A stretch of 64,000 nt of DNA from an uncultured Christensenella sp. (GCA_910577845.1 CAJTNA010000001.1:1-64000), one strand, 5' to 3'; shown: positions 18,776-27,868, counted from the first letter of the stretch. The notes: generated from the letters alone by a model not told the origin. Made by a program: numbers and translations.

Positions 18776-18872
18776 TAAATTGTATAAAGCTATCTCAAAG
18801 TGTGGTTAAACTACATTTTGCAGTAGCTAAAGCAATTAAAACAATAAGTACTTGCTTTATCAATTTAATTTT
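18771..18872. repeat. Hairpin repeat locus B enclosed by 19-20 bp inverted repeats
   Basis: The core (18788-18828) pairs AGCTA with TAGCT at its base and GTGGT with ACTAC around a taa loop. The whole element is closed by inverted repeats: AAAATTAAATTG-t-ATAAAGC (18771-18790) and its complement GCTTTATCAATTTAATTTT (18854-18872), identical apart from one bulged base. This is the outline of a miniature inverted-repeat element or of one long RNA stem in the ftsA leader. Confidence 0.7.
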
Positions 18873-18950
18873 GTAGGCAATTAAAAATTTAATTGGTATT
18901 AAAATTTGCTTGTAAAGTTTTTATTGCGTAGTAATTGTGAGGTAAGGTGT

Positions 18951-20096
18951 ATGTTTAACAATGGTGAAATTGCTTTCATTGATGTTGGGTCTGACAAGAT
19001 TTTTGTCAAGGTCGGAATGATTGCAAAAGACAATGTTTTTAATATAAAAGCATCTTCTGAAATTGGTTATGACGGATTTATGGAGGGAGATTGGTTAAAC
19101 GGAGATGAAGTTAGTAAATCTGTAACCTATTGTTTAGATAAAGCATTGTACAATACACAAAACAAATTATCTGCAATTTATGTAGGCGTTCCAAGTGATT
19201 TTGCAAGGGTTCAAACTTGTGCGAATAAAATGGCATTTGGTTGTAATCATAAAATCAATAATGGTGATATAGTGACAATTAAAAATGGGCTTGCACCAAA
19301 TAATGACGGAAGATTTGAGGTGATTGGTTCAGGCGTAATAGGTTATAGGCTAGACGGAAAGTATGAAACTTTGGAGCCAATAGGTAAAATTTGTTATAAT
19401 CTAGAGGTTAGTTTATCCTTTAATATGTGTAAAAAATCATTTTGTGATTTGTTTAAAACAATCTTGAGTGATTATACTAGAAGAGTTAAATTTATTCCAT
19501 TATCGCTTGCACAAGGTCTTATGGCAACAGATAAAAATGTAAGGCTTAAAAACTCAGCTGTTTTGGTTGATATTGGTTATTTGACAACTGACATTGCCTA
19601 TATTAGAGGTGACGGACTAGTTGCGTTAAATACTTTGCCAGTAGGTGGCGGGCATATCGCTTATGACTTATCTTATGGCTTGGAAATTGATTATAATCAA
19701 GCTTGTGATTTGAAAAAAGAGCTAGATTTAAATGTGGATGACGGCGAGATTGAAATTGAAACAAATAAAGGTCTTGCAAATGTTGAAAAGTCTTTTGTAA
19801 ATATGATTGCAAAGGCAAGAATTGAGGAAATTGCGGAACTAATTGGTGATATAATTGCAAAATATCCAATAAAGTATGAAAGCTTTTTAAAGATATATTT
19901 AACTGGAAGAGGTATAGCACATATTAAAGGTGTGCGTTCAGTTATAGCAAGTGCAATAAATAGACCTTGTGAATTAATAAAAGCTAAGTATGATGAAAGG
20001 AATAATATTTATCTTTCTACTGCTAGCATTATTCAATATACTTGTGAAAAGGACAAGCAGTCAAAACCAAATTTGTTATCAAAGCTTTTTAATTAG
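18951..20096 (+). CDS. ftsA: Divergent FtsA, divisome membrane tether
   Basis: A 381-residue actin-fold protein in the FtsA position. It opens with the phosphate-1 pattern IAFIDVGSDKIFVKVG and has the phosphate-2 motif VLVDIGYLTTDIAYI, then GGGHIAYDLSYGL and a C-terminal LTGRGIAHIKGV. A 1C-like insertion lies between the two phosphate loops, as in FtsA. The C-terminus SKPNLLSKLFN resembles the short amphipathic helix by which FtsA holds FtsZ polymers to the membrane. Overall similarity to textbook FtsA is weak, hence a lower score. ATG at 18951 is chosen because GAGGTAAGG lies just upstream; an in-frame ATG at 18906 has no RBS. A 667-bp gap separates it from ftsZ, an unusual spacing. Confidence 0.85.
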   Translation: MFNNGEIAFIDVGSDKIFVKVGMIAKDNVFNIKASSEIGYDGFMEGDWLNGDEVSKSVTYCLDKALYNTQNKLSAIYVGVPSDFARVQTCANKMAFGCNHKINNGDIVTIKNGLAPNNDGRFEVIGSGVIGYRLDGKYETLEPIGKICYNLEVSLSFNMCKKSFCDLFKTILSDYTRRVKFIPLSLAQGLMATDKNVRLKNSAVLVDIGYLTTDIAYIRGDGLVALNTLPVGGGHIAYDLSYGLEIDYNQACDLKKELDLNVDDGEIEIETNKGLANVEKSFVNMIAKARIEEIAELIGDIIAKYPIKYESFLKIYLTGRGIAHIKGVRSVIASAINRPCELIKAKYDERNNIYLSTASIIQYTCEKDKQSKPNLLSKLFN

Positions 20097-20763
20097 TAAG
20101 TTTAATTACAAATTGGTAATAATATACTATTAGTTTAGTTGCAATATTAAGTAAATGCTTTAATTTATTCTAACTATTTATGTAACAAAATCATTTGCTA
20201 AAGCTAAATATAAAGTTCAAAATATTTACATAATAAAATTATAATTTAAGTCAAATAAAGGTTAAAAATTTTTAAATGGTATTTAGCTGTGCAAAACAAT
20301 GCAAAAGAAAATTAAATTATTGTTTAATAAATATGATAGAATGAATAAATTTAATTTGCATATATTTATATTTTGATATATTATTTACCTTGTTATTAGT
20401 ATTACTAACTGTTTTTCAACCAATCAAGGTAAAATAATGATAAATATTTTAGCAAATTTTAAGTTAAACAAATAATCTTAGTTACAATTTATATAGTGAA
20501 TGTGTGCATTGATTAAAATTTTAAATTTTCAAAGATTAAATTTAATTTAGTGTATTTCAACTTATAGATATACTTTTATAAGTTTAACAAAATGTTTAAA
20601 AACAATCCAATATACAAATTGTTATTGAAAGGCAACACTTTTTGTTTATAGGAAACATATAACATATTATCTTTATAGATTATTATATTATTTGTTTATA
20701 TTATTTGTTTATTTACATTTAAAGATAAAAATAGTTTTTTACTATGAATGGAGGACTCAATAT
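20097..20763. other. 667-bp intergenic region between ftsA and ftsZ
   Basis: Very AT-rich with no credible gene on either strand. It presumably carries the ftsZ promoter and a long 5' leader, but I could not settle on a -35/-10 pair. A short direct repeat (ATTATTTGTTTAT in tandem) lies near 20690-20715. No terminator or member of the hairpin repeat family is visible. Confidence 0.5.
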
Positions 20764-21972
20764 ATGAGCGAATTTGAGGAAAATAACAATTACGATATTG
20801 CTGAGAATGCGAGCAGTATTATAAAAATTAAAGTTATCGGAGTTGGCGGTGGCGGTGGTAACGCTGTAAATCGTATGATTGATTCTGGTATAACTAGTGC
20901 AGAGTTTGCTGTTGTAAATACAGACAAGCAAGCACTTTTAATGTTCCGTAAAAAATGTCAAACCATTCAAATAGGTGAAAAATTAACAGGTGGACAAGGT
21001 GCTGGTGCTGACCCTAAAATTGGCGAAATGGCGGCTCAAGAGTCCAAAGACAAGCTAAAAGAAATGTTGAAAGATGTTGATTTGCTATTTATAACTGCTG
21101 GTATGGGTGGCGGAACTGGAACAGGTGCTGCACCAGTTATAGCTAGCCTAAGCCGTGAAATGGGTATATTGACTGTTGCTATAGTTACAAAACCTTTTGG
21201 CTTTGAGGGTTCAAAGCGAATGAATAACGCTTTAAAAGGTATTGAAAAATTAAGAGAATATGTAGATGCATTACTAATAATTCCAAATAGTAAATTGATG
21301 CAAGTTTTGCCAAAATCAACACCAATTGTACAAGCTTTTAAAGAGGCGGACGAGGTATTGCGTAAAGGTATTCAAGGCATTTCTGATTTAATTGCAACTC
21401 CATCAATGATTAATTTGGACTTTGCAGATGTTAAAAATATTATAAAAGGACCTTGTTCAGCACACTTGGGCGTTGGCGAAGGCGAAGGTGAAAATAGGGC
21501 TATCACAGCTGTTCAGCAAGCAGTTAAAAGTCCTTTATTGGAAACAAGTATTGTTGGAGCAAGTGGCGTAATTTTGAATATTATGGGTGGCTATGACTTA
21601 ACTTTGGAAGAGGTTGACGTTGCCAGTCGTTTAGTGCACGATGTTGTGGATGAATCTGCAAATATTATCATTGGTGCAGGCATTGATTCAAGGCTTGATG
21701 GTAAGATTTTAATTACATTGATTGCAACGGGCGGTATAAAGGATGAAAATGGTGCTAATTTAGAGGCTGGCTTTAGCGAAAAAATAAACAAATGGCAAGA
21801 TAGAGGGACTGAAGAAACTGGCTATGTTCCATTGAGTGAGACGGCAAAACAAGAAAGAACTGCATACACTCCAAACCAAAACAATTTTGGTCAAAGGGAA
21901 ATGCCAAGCAATGACAGCAATCAAGTACCAGCATTTATTAGAAAATTAAAATCTGGCAACAGAGGTAACTGA
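20764..21972 (+). CDS. ftsZ: Cell division GTPase FtsZ
   Basis: A 402-residue tubulin homologue that polymerises into the Z-ring at midcell. The GTPase domain has IKVIGVGGGGGNAVNRMI, VVNTDKQAL and the tubulin signature GGGTGTGA (115-122), with the T7 synergy loop region NLDFADVKNII. The linker is short and the tail ends VPAFIRKLKSGNRGN, the conserved C-terminal peptide that binds FtsA, SepF or EzrA. ATG at 20764 has GGAGG 9 nt upstream and gives the normal N-terminus; an earlier ATG at 20692 would add 24 unrelated residues. It is last in the cluster, followed by repeat locus E and a terminator. Confidence 0.98.
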   Translation: MSEFEENNNYDIAENASSIIKIKVIGVGGGGGNAVNRMIDSGITSAEFAVVNTDKQALLMFRKKCQTIQIGEKLTGGQGAGADPKIGEMAAQESKDKLKEMLKDVDLLFITAGMGGGTGTGAAPVIASLSREMGILTVAIVTKPFGFEGSKRMNNALKGIEKLREYVDALLIIPNSKLMQVLPKSTPIVQAFKEADEVLRKGIQGISDLIATPSMINLDFADVKNIIKGPCSAHLGVGEGEGENRAITAVQQAVKSPLLETSIVGASGVILNIMGGYDLTLEEVDVASRLVHDVVDESANIIIGAGIDSRLDGKILITLIATGGIKDENGANLEAGFSEKINKWQDRGTEETGYVPLSETAKQERTAYTPNQNNFGQREMPSNDSNQVPAFIRKLKSGNRGN

Positions 21973-21978
21973 TACAAA

Positions 21979-22262
21979 TTTATATTATCAAAAGCTGTAG
22001 TCAAGCGACACGCAGTGGCATTTGACATCAGCAAATGTTAATTCAAGCAGGAAGTGCTTGTGTAAGCAAGCTTTATTGCTACAGCAATATAAAATTTTTG
22101 TAACTTAAAATTTACTTCTTATAGTTTATATTATCAAAAGCTGTAGTCAAGCGACACGTAGTGGCATTTGACATCAGCAAATTGTTAATTCAAAAAGTGT
22201 CAGCTTGATGATTCAAGCAAAAAGCGGAAGCTTTTGTTTAATTTGAGAAACTCAAATTAAAC
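21979..22262. repeat. Hairpin-chain repeat locus E, two tandem copies
   Basis: Two near-identical units of about 58 bp (21979-22036 and 22125-22182, one mismatch) are spaced 146 bp apart directly after ftsZ. Each has a core hairpin (21994-22032, 22140-22178) closed by GCTG/CAGC with TCAA/TTGA above and CAC/GTG at the tip. Between and after them lie more short-loop hairpins: GCTTG/CAAGC (22056-22071), TATTGC-taca-GCAATA (22074-22089) and a perfect 12-bp stem with an AAA loop (22236-22262). The core aligns with loci at 8801, 18788, 52128 and 63627. Confidence 0.75.
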
Positions 22263-22339
22263 GACACATAATTTTTATTATTGCAAGTTATCTATTATTA
22301 AAGCGTAATTGAGCAATTAAATATCATAATAATTTTAAG

Positions 22340-22365
22340 GACAACATTATTAATGTTGTCTTTTT
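22340..22365 (+). terminator. Intrinsic terminator for the ftsZ transcript
   Basis: Stem GACAACAT (22340-22347) with ATGTTGTC (22353-22360) and a five-T run. It lies downstream of repeat locus E, so that repeat would be transcribed as part of the ftsZ 3' UTR. Confidence 0.85.
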
Positions 22366-22654
22366 ATATTTTTAATTAATAAAATACTACATATAATTTA
22401 TTCGTTTAAATTTTAACTAAGATTTAGTGGTATAAATAAATTAAAATTTTAAAACAATTCAAGTGAATTTATTTCAACTGACTTGATGGTAAATATAAAC
22501 TTATTAAAATGTTGTTATAAATATTTTAGAGCGAATTTGCAATATTTTGCATTTTAATTTAAAAAGGATTTTGTTATAAATACTAAAAAAGTTTTTTAAA
22601 TTTATTGTATTTAATTTTTGATATTGCAAATACTATAAGTGGAAAGGTGAGAGT

Positions 22655-22738
22655 ATGAGTAAGAAAAAAAATGAGAAAATTAAGCCAAGACAAATTGATA
22701 AAAATAATTTGGAACAGGCTTTAAAAGATGAGAACTAA
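22655..22738 (+). CDS. 27-residue basic microprotein
   Basis: A short reading frame with a good RBS (GGAAAGGTGAGAG) and ATG, encoding 27 residues that begin MSKKKNEKIKPRQIDKNNLE and end in KDEN. It is highly charged, with Lys clustered at the N-terminus and no hydrophobic segment, so it is soluble. A textbook terminator begins only 6 bp after the stop codon, and another terminator lies upstream, so this appears to be a complete single-gene transcription unit. I do not recognise the family. It could instead be a small RNA in which the frame is fortuitous, but RBS, frame and terminator spacing favour a translated gene. Confidence 0.55.
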   Translation: MSKKKNEKIKPRQIDKNNLEQALKDEN

Positions 22739-22743
22739 TATGA

Positions 22744-22781
22744 AAATACAAAAAGCACATTCGTGCTTTTTGTATTTTTTT
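22744..22781 (+). terminator. Strong intrinsic terminator after the microprotein gene
   Basis: A 15-bp perfect stem (22744-22758 with 22763-22777) with loop ATTC, followed by a T run. Confidence 0.92.
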
Positions 22782-23260
22782 ATAATGACATTCTGTACAA
22801 ACAATAAAAAATGTTATACCTATAAAATGAGTATAGCATTTATAGTTATTATTCAAATGCTTTATAAGTTAATGTAAAGTTTAAAATATTAATTACATTT
22901 TAAATTAAAATTAACTGGTTGTTAATTGTTTTTATATTGTGATTTAATAAAATTTTCATTATAATCTTTGTAAGCATAGTTTGCAAATTAGGTGAGTAAA
23001 AGGTAAAAATTATTTAACTATTTGTAAATTACCTCGTTTATTTTTTATAATATTTTGAAATTTGCAATGTAAAGAAAAAATTTTTAAAATAAAAATTATT
23101 TTACATTATATTATGAAAATACCGCTAATTTATAATAAAAATACTAAATGTATTCTAAAATAAGTCTAAAATTATAATAAATTAATAATATTTGTAAAAT
23201 AAAGGTAAAGTTTATGTTATGTAAAAATTGTAGCAATTTAGACTATTAAACTTAAAAGTA
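22782..23260. other. Intergenic region upstream of the GH3 gene
   Basis: About 480 bp of very AT-rich DNA. No gene, RNA structure or repeat is supported here; the promoter for the next gene follows at 23261. Confidence 0.5.
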
Positions 23261-23289
23261 TTGACAGAAATTTAATTTAGTGGTATATA
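23261..23289 (+). promoter_or_regulatory. Promoter of the GH3 glycosidase gene
   Basis: Consensus -35 TTGACA (23261-23266), 17-bp spacer, -10 TATATA (23284-23289) preceded by TGG, which gives an extended -10. The predicted leader is about 105 nt. Confidence 0.7.
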
Positions 23290-23402
23290 TTTTATATAAC
23301 GATTTAATTAAATTTATTTTATTGTAATAATAAAGCTAATTTGATAACTCGTTAAACTTATAAAAAACAATTTTGTAAAGCATATTGTTAGAGGACACAT
23401 TA

Positions 23403-26036
23403 ATGGATAATAGAATTGAAAAAATGACTATTGAAGAAAAAGCTAGCTTATTGTCTGGTAAAGATAATTGGCATACTAAACCAGTTGAAAGTGCTGATAT
23501 ACCAAGCATTATGATGACGGATGGACCTCACGGTGTCAGGAAAATGTTAGATGGTGAATTTGGTATTAATAGCAATATCAAAGCTACTTGCTTTCCTACG
23601 GCAAGTTGTATATGCAATAGTTGGGATATAGAGCTTGCAAATAAAATGGCAAAATGTATTGCAAAAGAAGCTAAGGCAAATAATGTTGCAATAGTTTTAG
23701 GACCAGGTGCAAATATCAAACGTTCTCCGCTTTGTGGTAGAAACTTTGAGTACTTTTCTGAAGACCCAGTTTTAAGTGGTAATATGGCTGGTAATTTTAT
23801 TAAGGGAATGAATGATGAAAATGTTGGTTGTTCCTTAAAGCATTTTGCGTGTAATAACCAAGATTATAGACGTTTTATTGAAAGCAATAATATTGATAAA
23901 CGTGCTATTATGGATATTTACTTAAAGAGTTTTAAGACTGCTTTGGAAATTGCAAAACCTGCTACCATTATGTGTGCTTATAATAAAATTGATGAGGAAT
24001 ATTGCTCTGAAAACAAATGGCTGTTGAAAGATATTTTGCGTGATAAGTTTGGTTTTGATGGCTTTGTTATGTCTGATTGGGGGGCTGTAAATGACAGAGT
24101 TAAAGCTGTTAAAGCTGGGCTTGATTTGGAAATGCCATCTTGTAATGGTGTTAATGACAAAAAAGTTGTTAAAGCAGTACAAAACAATCTTTTAGACGTA
24201 AAAGATATTGATATAGCAGTAGATAATATTTTAAAGGTAATTGATAAGTACAAATATATTAATGATTTAAATGAAACTTTTGATGAAATTGAACATTACA
24301 ATGTCGCACGTGAGATTGCTGAAAAGTCTGCGGTATTGTTGAAAAATCACAACAAAGTTTTGCCATTAAATAAAGAGGAAAAAGTTTTAATTGTTGGTAG
24401 ATTAGCAAAAGAAAGTCGTTATCAAGGTGGTGGTAGTTCGCATATTACACCTTTCTATGAAACTTCGCTTTGTGAGGCTTTGGATAAAAAAGGTATTGCT
24501 TATGATTATATGGAAGGCTATCACGAAAAATATACTAAAAATAACAAAGCATTGATTGCCAGCATTAAAGAAAAAGCTTTGCAATATGATAAAATTGTTA
24601 TTTGTGTTGGTTTGCCAGACTATATGGAAGTTGAGGGGCTTGATAGAAAACATTTGAGTTTACCAAAAACATATGATAATCTTGTAAATGAGGTTGCAAG
24701 TATCCATAAAAATGTTGTAGCTGTCTTGTTTGCTGGTTCAGCAGTTGAGTTGCCTTGGCGTGATAGTGTTTCTAGTATTCTTGCTATGTATCTTGCGGGT
24801 AGTGCTAGTGGTGAAGCTTGTGCTAACTTATTATATGGTGAGGTTAATCCTAGCGGTAGATTGGCGGAAAGTTATCCAATTCATTTGTGTGATACACCTA
24901 CTTACAACAATTATTATTACGATGCATACCGCTCATATTATTCTGAGAGTATTTATATTGGCTACAGATATTATGATAAAGTAAGCGGTAAAACTGCTTA
25001 TCCATTCGGATATGGTTTGAGTTATACTGATTTTTGGTACAAAACTATTACTTTTGATAAAACAATAGATATGGCTAAGGGCGGTAAAATGAGTGTAACT
25101 TTGCAAAATATTGGCAGTGTTGATGGTAGTGAGGTTATACAAGTTTATATTGGTAAGAAAGATTCTAAGTATTTACGTCCATTAAAAGAGTTGAAATTGT
25201 TCCGCAAAGTATTTTTACAAGCTGACGAAACGCAAACTATTGATATTGAACTTACAAGAAAAGACTTTGAAATTTATGATATTGAAAGTGATAAATACCT
25301 TGTTGAAAATGGAGATTATCAAATCTATGTAGCAAAAAATGCTGACGAGATAATTAAAGTGTTAGACGTAAATGTAATTAGCAAGGATAATTGTGCTGGT
25401 GATACAAAAGATATGTTGGAATATATTCCGCAAAGTAATAAGTTTGATTTAGCAAAATTTGAAAAGATTTATTGTAAACAAATTATGCCTTTAAAAGCTA
25501 AATGCAAGAAAGGCGAATATACAGAGTTAAATTGTCTTGGTGAAATTGCAGATCATAGCTTGCTTGCTAAATTTATTCTTTGGATAATTGGTATTCTAAT
25601 ACCTATTGTTAATGGTGAGGATAGAACTTCTAGTGGTTTTATAATGAGCTATGAGCATATGAAAAGTAATCCACTATTTAAGTTGGGGCAAACTAGTGGC
25701 GGTGCGTTGAATGAGGATAAAATTCAAGGTTTTGTAAATATTTTTAATGGACATTTGTTTAAAGGTCTTAAATTGCTATTTAGTAAGTCACAAGAAGACA
25801 ATGAAAATGCAATGGACAGTACAGAGATTAATGTAAATCAAGTAATTGAAAATAATGTTGATAAAGAAAAGGCTGAACAACAGGAAGTAGTATTGTCAAA
25901 TAATCAAGAAAGTTTGCAAGAGGTTGCTGTAACAGAGAATATTGAACAAAATTCTACCTCAAACAAATCGCAAGAACAAAATGAAGAGAAAAATGAGGAA
26001 CTTATCCCTGCTGAAAAGGTTGAAGAAGTTAAATAA
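23403..26036 (+). CDS. Glycoside hydrolase family 3 (beta-glucosidase/beta-xylosidase type)
   Basis: An 877-residue family 3 glycosidase that removes terminal beta-linked sugars by a retaining mechanism. The N-terminal barrel contains MMTDGPHGVRK, the substrate-binding region LKHFACNNQDYRR and the nucleophile motif GFVMSDWGAV with Asp225. The second alpha/beta domain follows (NKVLPLNKEEKVLIVG, GLDRKHLSLP), then YPFGYGLSYTDFWY and a fibronectin-III-like domain (IGSVDGSEVIQVYIGKK). After residue 700 is a non-catalytic part with a hydrophobic segment (LLAKFILWIIGILIPIV) and a Glu/Gln/Asn-rich tail of about 75 residues. There is no signal peptide, so it is probably intracellular and acts on imported oligosaccharides. 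ATG at 23403 has GAGG 8 nt upstream. Substrate specificity cannot be read off. Confidence 0.9.
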   Translation: MDNRIEKMTIEEKASLLSGKDNWHTKPVESADIPSIMMTDGPHGVRKMLDGEFGINSNIKATCFPTASCICNSWDIELANKMAKCIAKEAKANNVAIVLGPGANIKRSPLCGRNFEYFSEDPVLSGNMAGNFIKGMNDENVGCSLKHFACNNQDYRRFIESNNIDKRAIMDIYLKSFKTALEIAKPATIMCAYNKIDEEYCSENKWLLKDILRDKFGFDGFVMSDWGAVNDRVKAVKAGLDLEMPSCNGVNDKKVVKAVQNNLLDVKDIDIAVDNILKVIDKYKYINDLNETFDEIEHYNVAREIAEKSAVLLKNHNKVLPLNKEEKVLIVGRLAKESRYQGGGSSHITPFYETSLCEALDKKGIAYDYMEGYHEKYTKNNKALIASIKEKALQYDKIVICVGLPDYMEVEGLDRKHLSLPKTYDNLVNEVASIHKNVVAVLFAGSAVELPWRDSVSSILAMYLAGSASGEACANLLYGEVNPSGRLAESYPIHLCDTPTYNNYYYDAYRSYYSESIYIGYRYYDKVSGKTAYPFGYGLSYTDFWYKTITFDKTIDMAKGGKMSVTLQNIGSVDGSEVIQVYIGKKDSKYLRPLKELKLFRKVFLQADETQTIDIELTRKDFEIYDIESDKYLVENGDYQIYVAKNADEIIKVLDVNVISKDNCAGDTKDMLEYIPQSNKFDLAKFEKIYCKQIMPLKAKCKKGEYTELNCLGEIADHSLLAKFILWIIGILIPIVNGEDRTSSGFIMSYEHMKSNPLFKLGQTSGGALNEDKIQGFVNIFNGHLFKGLKLLFSKSQEDNENAMDSTEINVNQVIENNVDKEKAEQQEVVLSNNQESLQEVAVTENIEQNSTSNKSQEQNEEKNEELIPAEKVEEVK

Positions 26037-26061
26037 TAAATTTTTAGATTTTAAGCAAAAA

Positions 26062-26086
26062 AACACGCTAATAGCGTGTTCTTTTT
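26062..26086. terminator. Intrinsic terminator between convergent genes
   Basis: Stem AACACGCT (26062-26069) with AGCGTGTT (26073-26080) and loop AAT. A-run and T-run on either side let it act on both strands. It lies 26 bp after the GH3 gene, which converges with the cation efflux gene. Confidence 0.88.
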
Positions 26087-26306
26087 GTTACAATTAATTA
26101 AAAATTTTTGGCAATTTAATTATCTAATATTTTTTATTAATCTGCTATAATTATTATTTAATTTTTTGTTTTTAATTATAATAAAACTAAAATATTTGTA
26201 AGACAAATACTTAACACATAAATTTAATTGTAAAGTCACTAAAAAACAACATAGTCAAAATACACATTATATATATGTCTTTAGTGCTATATCAAAAATT
26301 TATTTA

Positions 26307-27485
26307 TTAACAATCAGTATAGTTTTTGTCAATGTTTATAATCAAGCTACAAGTTGGGTCAACTTCTTTAACAGCATTTTTTAGTATGTCTATAACTTCA
26401 TTATCAGAAAATTGTAAGTCCATAGGCAAGACAATATCAAAAATTAAATTGTTATTTTTTTCACCTTGAACCATTCTAAAATCGTGAATTGTAATTTTTT
26501 CGTTGATATTTTGTACTGCTAATTCGTAAACTAGTTGCTTATATTTATTTGCTTGCTCATCATTGCTATTAATTGGGTCCATATGAATAAGTAGTTGGGT
26601 AGTAGGAGTGGTAAGCTCACGTTCAATTTTATCAATCAATTCGTGACTTTTTAACATATCTTGTTTGCAATCAACCTCAACGTGTACACTTATAAAAAAG
26701 CGGTTTGGTCCATAGTTATGTACTATCATATCGTGTAAGCCTAAAACACCATCATAGCTTTTAATTGAGTGTGCAATATCGCTTACAATTTTTTTGTCAG
26801 CTTTTTCACCTAATAGTGGGTTGAATGTACTAATCATTAATTTAATGCCTTGAATTATAATCAATAGTGCAACTGCTATACCAAAATATCCATCAAGATT
26901 GACATTTAAGTAATGTGAAATTATTGTTGAAATAAGGATAATCGAACTTACTGCAGTATCGCTTATACAATCAATAGCAACACCTTTTAACGTAGCTGAT
27001 TTGATTTTTTTGTACATACTAAAATTATAAACAAAGAGTATAATTTTGGCAATAATTGAGAAAATCAATATACCAATAGTTATAAAACTGAAGTTAGAGG
27101 CTGTATTTTCAATAATTTTTTCAACGGAGGATTTAACTAGTTCAATACCAACCATAATTATTAAAAAGGAAATAATCATTGCCGCCAAATATTCTGCACG
27201 GGCGTGTCCAAAAGGATGTTTTTTATCTGCTGGTTTGTCTGCAATTTTAAAACTTATCATACTGACAGCAGAAGATGCTGTATCAGAGATGTTATTTAGA
27301 CCATCACTAGCAACTGAAATTGATGAGAATATTAAACCAATAACTAATTTACTGCAACCTATTATGCAATTTGCGATTATTCCAACAAAACTTGCTACAA
27401 CGCCAATTAAATTGCGAAGTCTTGATTCTGTCTGTTTTTCTTGCGGTTGTTTTTTGATTAATTTTTTAGCAATAAATTCAGACAT
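26307..27485 (-). CDS. Cation diffusion facilitator family metal efflux protein (possibly Mn2+)
   Basis: A 392-residue membrane protein of the cation diffusion facilitator family, which exports divalent metals by proton antiport. Six helices in the N-terminal two-thirds are followed by a cytoplasmic ferredoxin-like domain (YDGVLGLHDMIVHNYGPNRFFISVHVEVD) and a C-terminal extension. The metal-site motifs are DGLNNISD in helix 2, KKHPFGHARAEY before helix 3 and DCISD in helix 5. Zinc transporters usually have HxxxD at these positions, whereas NxxxD and DxxxD are typical of manganese-type members, so Mn2+ is the inferred cargo. ATG at 27485 has AAGGAGG 7 nt upstream. Its start overlaps the stop of a 57-residue gene (TAATG), so the two are translationally coupled. 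Confidence 0.9.
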   Translation of the reverse strand: MSEFIAKKLIKKQPQEKQTESRLRNLIGVVASFVGIIANCIIGCSKLVIGLIFSSISVASDGLNNISDTASSAVSMISFKIADKPADKKHPFGHARAEYLAAMIISFLIIMVGIELVKSSVEKIIENTASNFSFITIGILIFSIIAKIILFVYNFSMYKKIKSATLKGVAIDCISDTAVSSIILISTIISHYLNVNLDGYFGIAVALLIIIQGIKLMISTFNPLLGEKADKKIVSDIAHSIKSYDGVLGLHDMIVHNYGPNRFFISVHVEVDCKQDMLKSHELIDKIERELTTPTTQLLIHMDPINSNDEQANKYKQLVYELAVQNINEKITIHDFRMVQGEKNNNLIFDIVLPMDLQFSDNEVIDILKNAVKEVDPTCSLIINIDKNYTDC

Positions 27486-27658
27486 TACCAATCCTCCTTG
27501 ATGGAAAGTTTTATGTCAGTATAAAATTCCTTATATTTTTCTTTAAAAGCCTGAGCATTGTCAGCTGTTTGATATAGTTCCTCCGGGTCAAAATCTGCGA
27601 TATCAACACCATCATCATCCATTTTTTCTGAAAGTTTCATTAAAGTATAATTATCCAT
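27485..27658 (-). CDS. 57-residue acidic protein coupled to the cation efflux gene
   Basis: A small gene encoding 57 residues that begin MDNYTLMKLSEKMDDDGVDI and end in SIKEDW. It is acidic, with Asp/Glu clusters (MDDDGVDIADFDPEEL) followed by an amphipathic, probably helical second half. It has no membrane segment. An RBS (AAGGA) lies about 7 nt before ATG, and the stop TAA shares bases with the ATG of the downstream metal exporter. I do not recognise the family. The coupling suggests a role tied to the transporter, for example metal sensing or protein partnering, but that is inference from context. Confidence 0.7.
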   Translation of the reverse strand: MDNYTLMKLSEKMDDDGVDIADFDPEELYQTADNAQAFKEKYKEFYTDIKLSIKEDW

Positions 27659-27809
27659 TGTTTTTCCTTTTTAATTTTGTATGATTAATTATATCATTTA
27701 AAAGAATAATTTTCAAGTAATTTGCTAAAAATCATAGCGAAATATGACATTATTTTATTCAACATAAATAATTTATTTATATAATATTTAAATAAAATCA
27801 AAATATCTA

Positions 27810-27838
27810 TTGATTTTTGTTGCAAAGTGTGTTAAAAT
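27810..27838 (+). promoter_or_regulatory. Promoter of the citrate synthase gene
   Basis: A -35 box TTGATT (27810-27815) and -10 box TAAAAT (27833-27838) with an exact 17-bp spacer, about 30 bp upstream of the start codon. The leader would be short, about 23 nt, and contains the RBS TGGAGG. Confidence 0.65.
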
Positions 27839-27868
27839 AATGATTGAATAGTTTATTATGGAGGTATC

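Noticed and set aside
21979..22262. CRISPR array after ftsZ
   Set aside because: Only two units, spaced 146 bp apart, with structured rather than unique spacers and no cas genes.
24730..24984. Plus-strand 84-codon frame within the GH3 gene
   Set aside because: Out-of-frame shadow within a conserved glycosidase domain.
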